DNA of 64,000 bases, taken from NCBI GenBank assembly GCA_963853835.1, contig OY970820.1, forward strand, positions 30,962,873-31,026,872, read 5' to 3'. The notes beneath the pieces are model-generated. The model did no database searches. It saw nothing but the letters and a program-made list of their open reading frames with translations, and had not been told where the DNA came from. The stretch is from Calendula officinalis. Taxonomy: Eukaryota > Streptophyta > Magnoliopsida > Asterales > Asteraceae. Shown piece by piece: positions 60,695-64,000 of this stretch. The position numbers were made by a program, and so were the translations under genes. Each line of letters begins with the position of its first letter. The stretch's first letter is position 1.

Positions 60695-61655
60695 ATGTTT
60701 CAATTAGTAGTGAGATATTTTTCAAGTATCATCTTATCAAGAATCAACTCAAGAAGCCAAAGACTATCTTGTATCTTACTCACTAATTTAAACGTACATT
60801 TTTCCCAATTCTCACAATTTGAAAGTAAAATTCTAGATGCCAAAACAATCCATAGATATAAAATCCGAAGAATTTAGCTTTTACCAAATTTGAGAAAATT
60901 CAAGTAACTAAAGTTATCTTGAAATCTTAAAACAACAAAACCTTTTTATTTCAAAAATCTTATAATCTCCAAATATCTCATATTACGAGACTATATTCAA
61001 GAAACAAAGTAATCTTTATATGTATAAAATTAAAATTAAAAATTTTCAAAGAAAAATCTCTATAATTCAAGAGAACAACAATAATGTAAAATTTCAATCC
61101 AAAAACATGCAATTTCCAATTAGTTTCACGGATAGAAACCATATGAGAAGATGCCAAAGCTACCTTGACATGACGAAAAAGGAAATCACTGGAAATATAT
61201 TATTTTATAAACTCTTAACCATCAATCATAAGTTTCATAAAGAAACACTAATAGTTCTCAAACTTTGAAAGCAAAATTCTAGATGTCAAAGCAATTCATA
61301 TATAAAAATCCCGTAGAATTTTAGCTTTTTCACAAGTATAGAAAAATCAAGTAGTCAAAGCAAACTTGATCACCAAAAATTTCAAATCCAAAATTGTTTT
61401 AAACAATATCAAGTTATTTAAAATCAAATCTTTAAAAACTTGATATAGTAAACTTTAAATCCAAAACTTTGATTTAACAATTTAAACAAAACAAAATTTG
61501 AAATTTTCGAAAAAACTCAATTGAACCTTTTGTTCTATATAAACGTTTCAATCACAACTTTTTCCGAATCTATACTATCAAGAAGCAAAATCCGGAAAAA
61601 AAAAATGTATTTTCCAATTGATATTAGCAAAGAGAGGAAAAATCTATTTTAAGTT
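60695..61655 (-). other. Element D internal region toward its 5' LTR
   Basis: Very A-rich plus strand, with repeated words such as TTTGAAAGYAAAATTCTAGATG (near 60820 and 61267), consistent with decayed gag-leader DNA. No ORF recognised. Confidence 0.45.
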
Positions 61656-62380
61656 TGTATGAGCTAATACCAATTTTCATTAATAAAACACAATACAATT
61701 TGGAAATGACTAAAACAAATACAAGATTGAAACAAGAATATGTAGAAACAAAGAAGAAACAAGTTTTGGTTGAATCTCGTGAAATTCACCATCCCCTTAA
61801 AATAGATTCATCGTCTATCTCCCATGGTAAAACAACCGAGTAGTTTTACACTACCGAATATAATCCAAGCCAGAATACTTATCGAAAGTTCTTGTGTTTA
61901 AGGATCACTAAAATTGGAGAGAGCAAATTGTGATGCTTGTAAGTGAGTAAGAAAGTATATGAATTTGTGTGCCTTACAAATGAACAACACTATCTCTATT
62001 TATACTAGAAAATGGTCATGGGTATAATGACCTACATTAATGTCATTATGGTCATTATTTCAATTTAATACAAAAAAAATAAAACCACTAATTCAAATAT
62101 ATATTTTAATGACAAATATTAAAATATAAATATTATTATCAATATTATTATTTGAATACTTCCACTAACTCAAGTGACAAAAACCGAGTGGCAAAAACCG
62201 AACCCCCATGAAACCCGGGAGACGAGTGTGTATAGGTTCAAGTTTCCGTTAGTTCATTTGTTTGATTTCTTTGTTCCGTACACCCCACTTTGAGAGTCGA
62301 TATCTCATTCACCACAATTACATTTTGGACATACAAACCATTAATTATATATAATTATATGTGTCCAAAATTTTCCAACA
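61656..62380 (-). repeat. Element D 5' LTR
   Basis: A 725 bp LTR without the 2.17 kb insertion. It shows the original uninterrupted site AACAAGTTTTGG near 61758. Confidence 0.85.
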
Positions 62381-62930
62381 TAAATTACTAACTTGCCGTT
62401 CAAAAAAATATATATCTCCCACCTATATATGGAGCAAAGACATGATTTTAATTTGATGATATGTACCAATAACATTGCTTCTTAATGATGACATGGACGC
62501 TGACTCAAAGGGCATAATAGGCAATTAACTTCTTCTTTACATGGAAACATATTCATGTCTTCCCTCGCTTCGTTTTTCGTCCATAGCTTTGTTTTTTATT
62601 TGTAAACAAAAAATTTTAAGAAAATCAAAGTTCTTAAAATTAAATTATTTACGAAATGAGTATAGTCATAAAAATTTGAAAAAAAAATGTCATGGTTGTA
62701 GATTGTGAATTCAATGATTAATTCATAGATTAAGCATAAACAAGTGATAATATAGGAAGATTAAGATGGATGGAATATTTGAACACTTTGTTATTGATGG
62801 GGGCTGCTACAATTTGGGCAAAGGTTATGCAAATTAGGTTACTACTTACTATATATACCTAGCCAAAGTTTCGACTAAATACAAAATGGTCCTTAGACTA
62901 TTGGTTACAATAAATGTGACCCAACAATGG
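62381..62930. other. AT-rich intergenic
   Basis: No gene. A single dispersed copy of the unit found in the next tandem array lies at about 62610-62695. Confidence 0.45.
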
Positions 62931-63430
62931 TTCAAACATTTTACGAAAAAAAAATCTTATGATCTAAAAATGTAATTTAAATTTATTATGATCACAAAAT
63001 GTTATAATCTCAAAAATTTTAAGAAAATCAAAGTTCTTAAAATTAAATTATTTACGAAATGAGTATAGTCATAAAAATTTAAAAAAAAATGTCATGGTTC
63101 AAACATTTTACGAAAAAAAATCTTATGATCTAAAAGTGTAGTCTAAATTTATTATGATCACAAAATGTTATAATCACAAAAATTTTAAGAAAATAAAAGT
63201 TTTTAAAATTAAATTTTTTACGAAATGAGTATAGACATAAAAATTTGAACAAAAAAATGTCATTGTTCAAACATTTTACGAAAAAAATCTTATGATCTAA
63301 AAATGTAATTTAAATGTATTATGGTCACAAAATGTTATGATCACAAAATGTTACGATCCAAATTTATTATAATCCAATTTTATTATGATCGAAAGTTATA
63401 ATAATCAATGTTTAAAAATATTATGATCCA
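62931..63430. repeat. About 167 bp tandem repeat, three copies
   Basis: TTCAAACATTTTACGAAAAAAA recurs (short form TTCAAACATT) at 62931, 63098 and 63266. Each unit contains TTTACGAAATGAGTATAG-like and TTATGATCACAAAATGTTAT-like blocks. Copies differ by several substitutions and A-run lengths. Non-coding. Confidence 0.85.
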
Positions 63431-64000
63431 AAAATATTATAATCTAAACATATTATTATCAACACTCACACATGAAATTGTTGATGATACTATGTTTAGC
63501 CTCTATCTTTACACCACATAATTCTTGTATACTATAAAAATGTCAGATGTCACGCATCATATATTGAAGTTAAAGATAGATGCTCCTGTAATGTGTATGC
63601 AAAACATTGATCAGAAAGTAGATTTATGCAATAGAACTAGGCTAATATAATTGAAGGTAAGATCGTGACAAAGTTTGTACAATTTGGGGTATTCCACGTA
63701 TGATTATTAGTCCTTACGACAAAACTATGCCTTTCAAATTGAGCCGAAGACAATTTCCTATTTAAGTATGTTTTTCAATGACTATTAAAAAAACCATGGG
63801 CGAACATTGTCACGGGTTGATTTGTTTATCCAAATATCAGTATTCTCACATGACCAGCTATATGTTGATGTATCAAGAGTAAAGAGAAACAAATGCTTGA
63901 AAATTATTTGTTGCGACCAAGATGGTAACTATACAAACTCAACAACAAACGTCTTATACAATAAAATTTCATTTTCTTTTTTGATTTATTTTTAGCGATT
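63431..64000. other. Intergenic to end of window
   Basis: AT-rich with no gene or repeat that I can support. Confidence 0.45.

Larger units (their letters stand above)
52454..62380 (-). mobile_element. Decayed copia-type element D, minus strand
   Basis: Two LTRs of about 730 bp share both ends. On the plus strand they begin TGTAKGAGCTAATAC and end CCAAAATTTTCCAACA. The 3' LTR (left) is 52454-55359, interrupted by a 2.17 kb insertion; the 5' LTR is 61656-62380. Flanks TAACT (52449-52453) and TAAAT (62381-62385) are a near-match target duplication. The polypurine complement ATCCCCCAC follows the left LTR. The internal part is nearly non-coding apart from a copia protease remnant and contains a hAT element, so this is an old or large non-autonomous derivative. 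Confidence 0.82.

Noticed and set aside
63807..63995. 62-codon ORF ending near the window edge
   Set aside because: AT-rich intergenic context, no known motif, no splice or promoter support.
1..64000. tRNA or rRNA genes
   Set aside because: No cloverleaf with matching A and B boxes or rRNA-like conserved block was noticed; the tRNA-like words found are primer-binding sites or the possible SINE.

Overview
This window is nuclear DNA from a flowering plant. It is AT-rich, its genes have many GT-AG introns, and it contains plant-only families (GIF/AN3, VQ, RLT-type DDT proteins) plus layers of plant transposons. The dominant transposon family is a large Ty1/copia element with an extra open reading frame after pol. 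To my recollection, similar ORFs are common in Asteraceae genomes, so I infer a member of the Asteraceae; the species cannot be told from this sequence.

Host genes are few. At 451-1176 (+) lie the last three exons of a GRF-INTERACTING FACTOR 1 (ANGUSTIFOLIA3) gene. At 3072-3410 (-) is a small intronless VQ-motif protein. At 42490-47651 (+) is a 15-exon gene for an RLT3-like DDT/WHIM chromatin protein; the N-terminal homeodomain expected from the family is not found here. At 50.7-51.9 kb lie scraps of three unrelated genes (LRR receptor kinase, BOP1/ERB1 and lipoyl synthase), which looks like transposon capture.

From 4.8 to 39.8 kb the window is mostly three related copia elements. Element A (4782-15931, +) has target duplication GCTAA. 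Element B (18102-39804, minus strand) is interrupted by element C (27745-39303, +), which sits in the 5' LTR of B with target duplication AGGAT. Each encodes a gag with two widely spaced zinc knuckles, a pol (protease, integrase, reverse transcriptase, RNase H) and a third ORF of about 1,100 codons. All three are broken by stops and frameshifts. LTR differences counted by eye suggest B is oldest, then A, then C. The LTRs, the pol-ORF3 spacer and the low-complexity coding stretches are crowded with one short motif, ACTACTG, and its complement CAGTAGT, which I cannot explain from known features. B and C together are flanked by a 0.8 kb direct repeat.

From 48 kb on, the window is a second transposon stack: a Tourist-like MITE, a MULE-like foldback, a 247 bp triplicate, and a decayed copia-type element D (52454-62380, -). 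D carries a 2.17 kb solo-LTR-like insertion and a complete 3.46 kb hAT element with perfect 8 bp target duplications. The rest is AT-rich intergenic DNA in which I see no genes.
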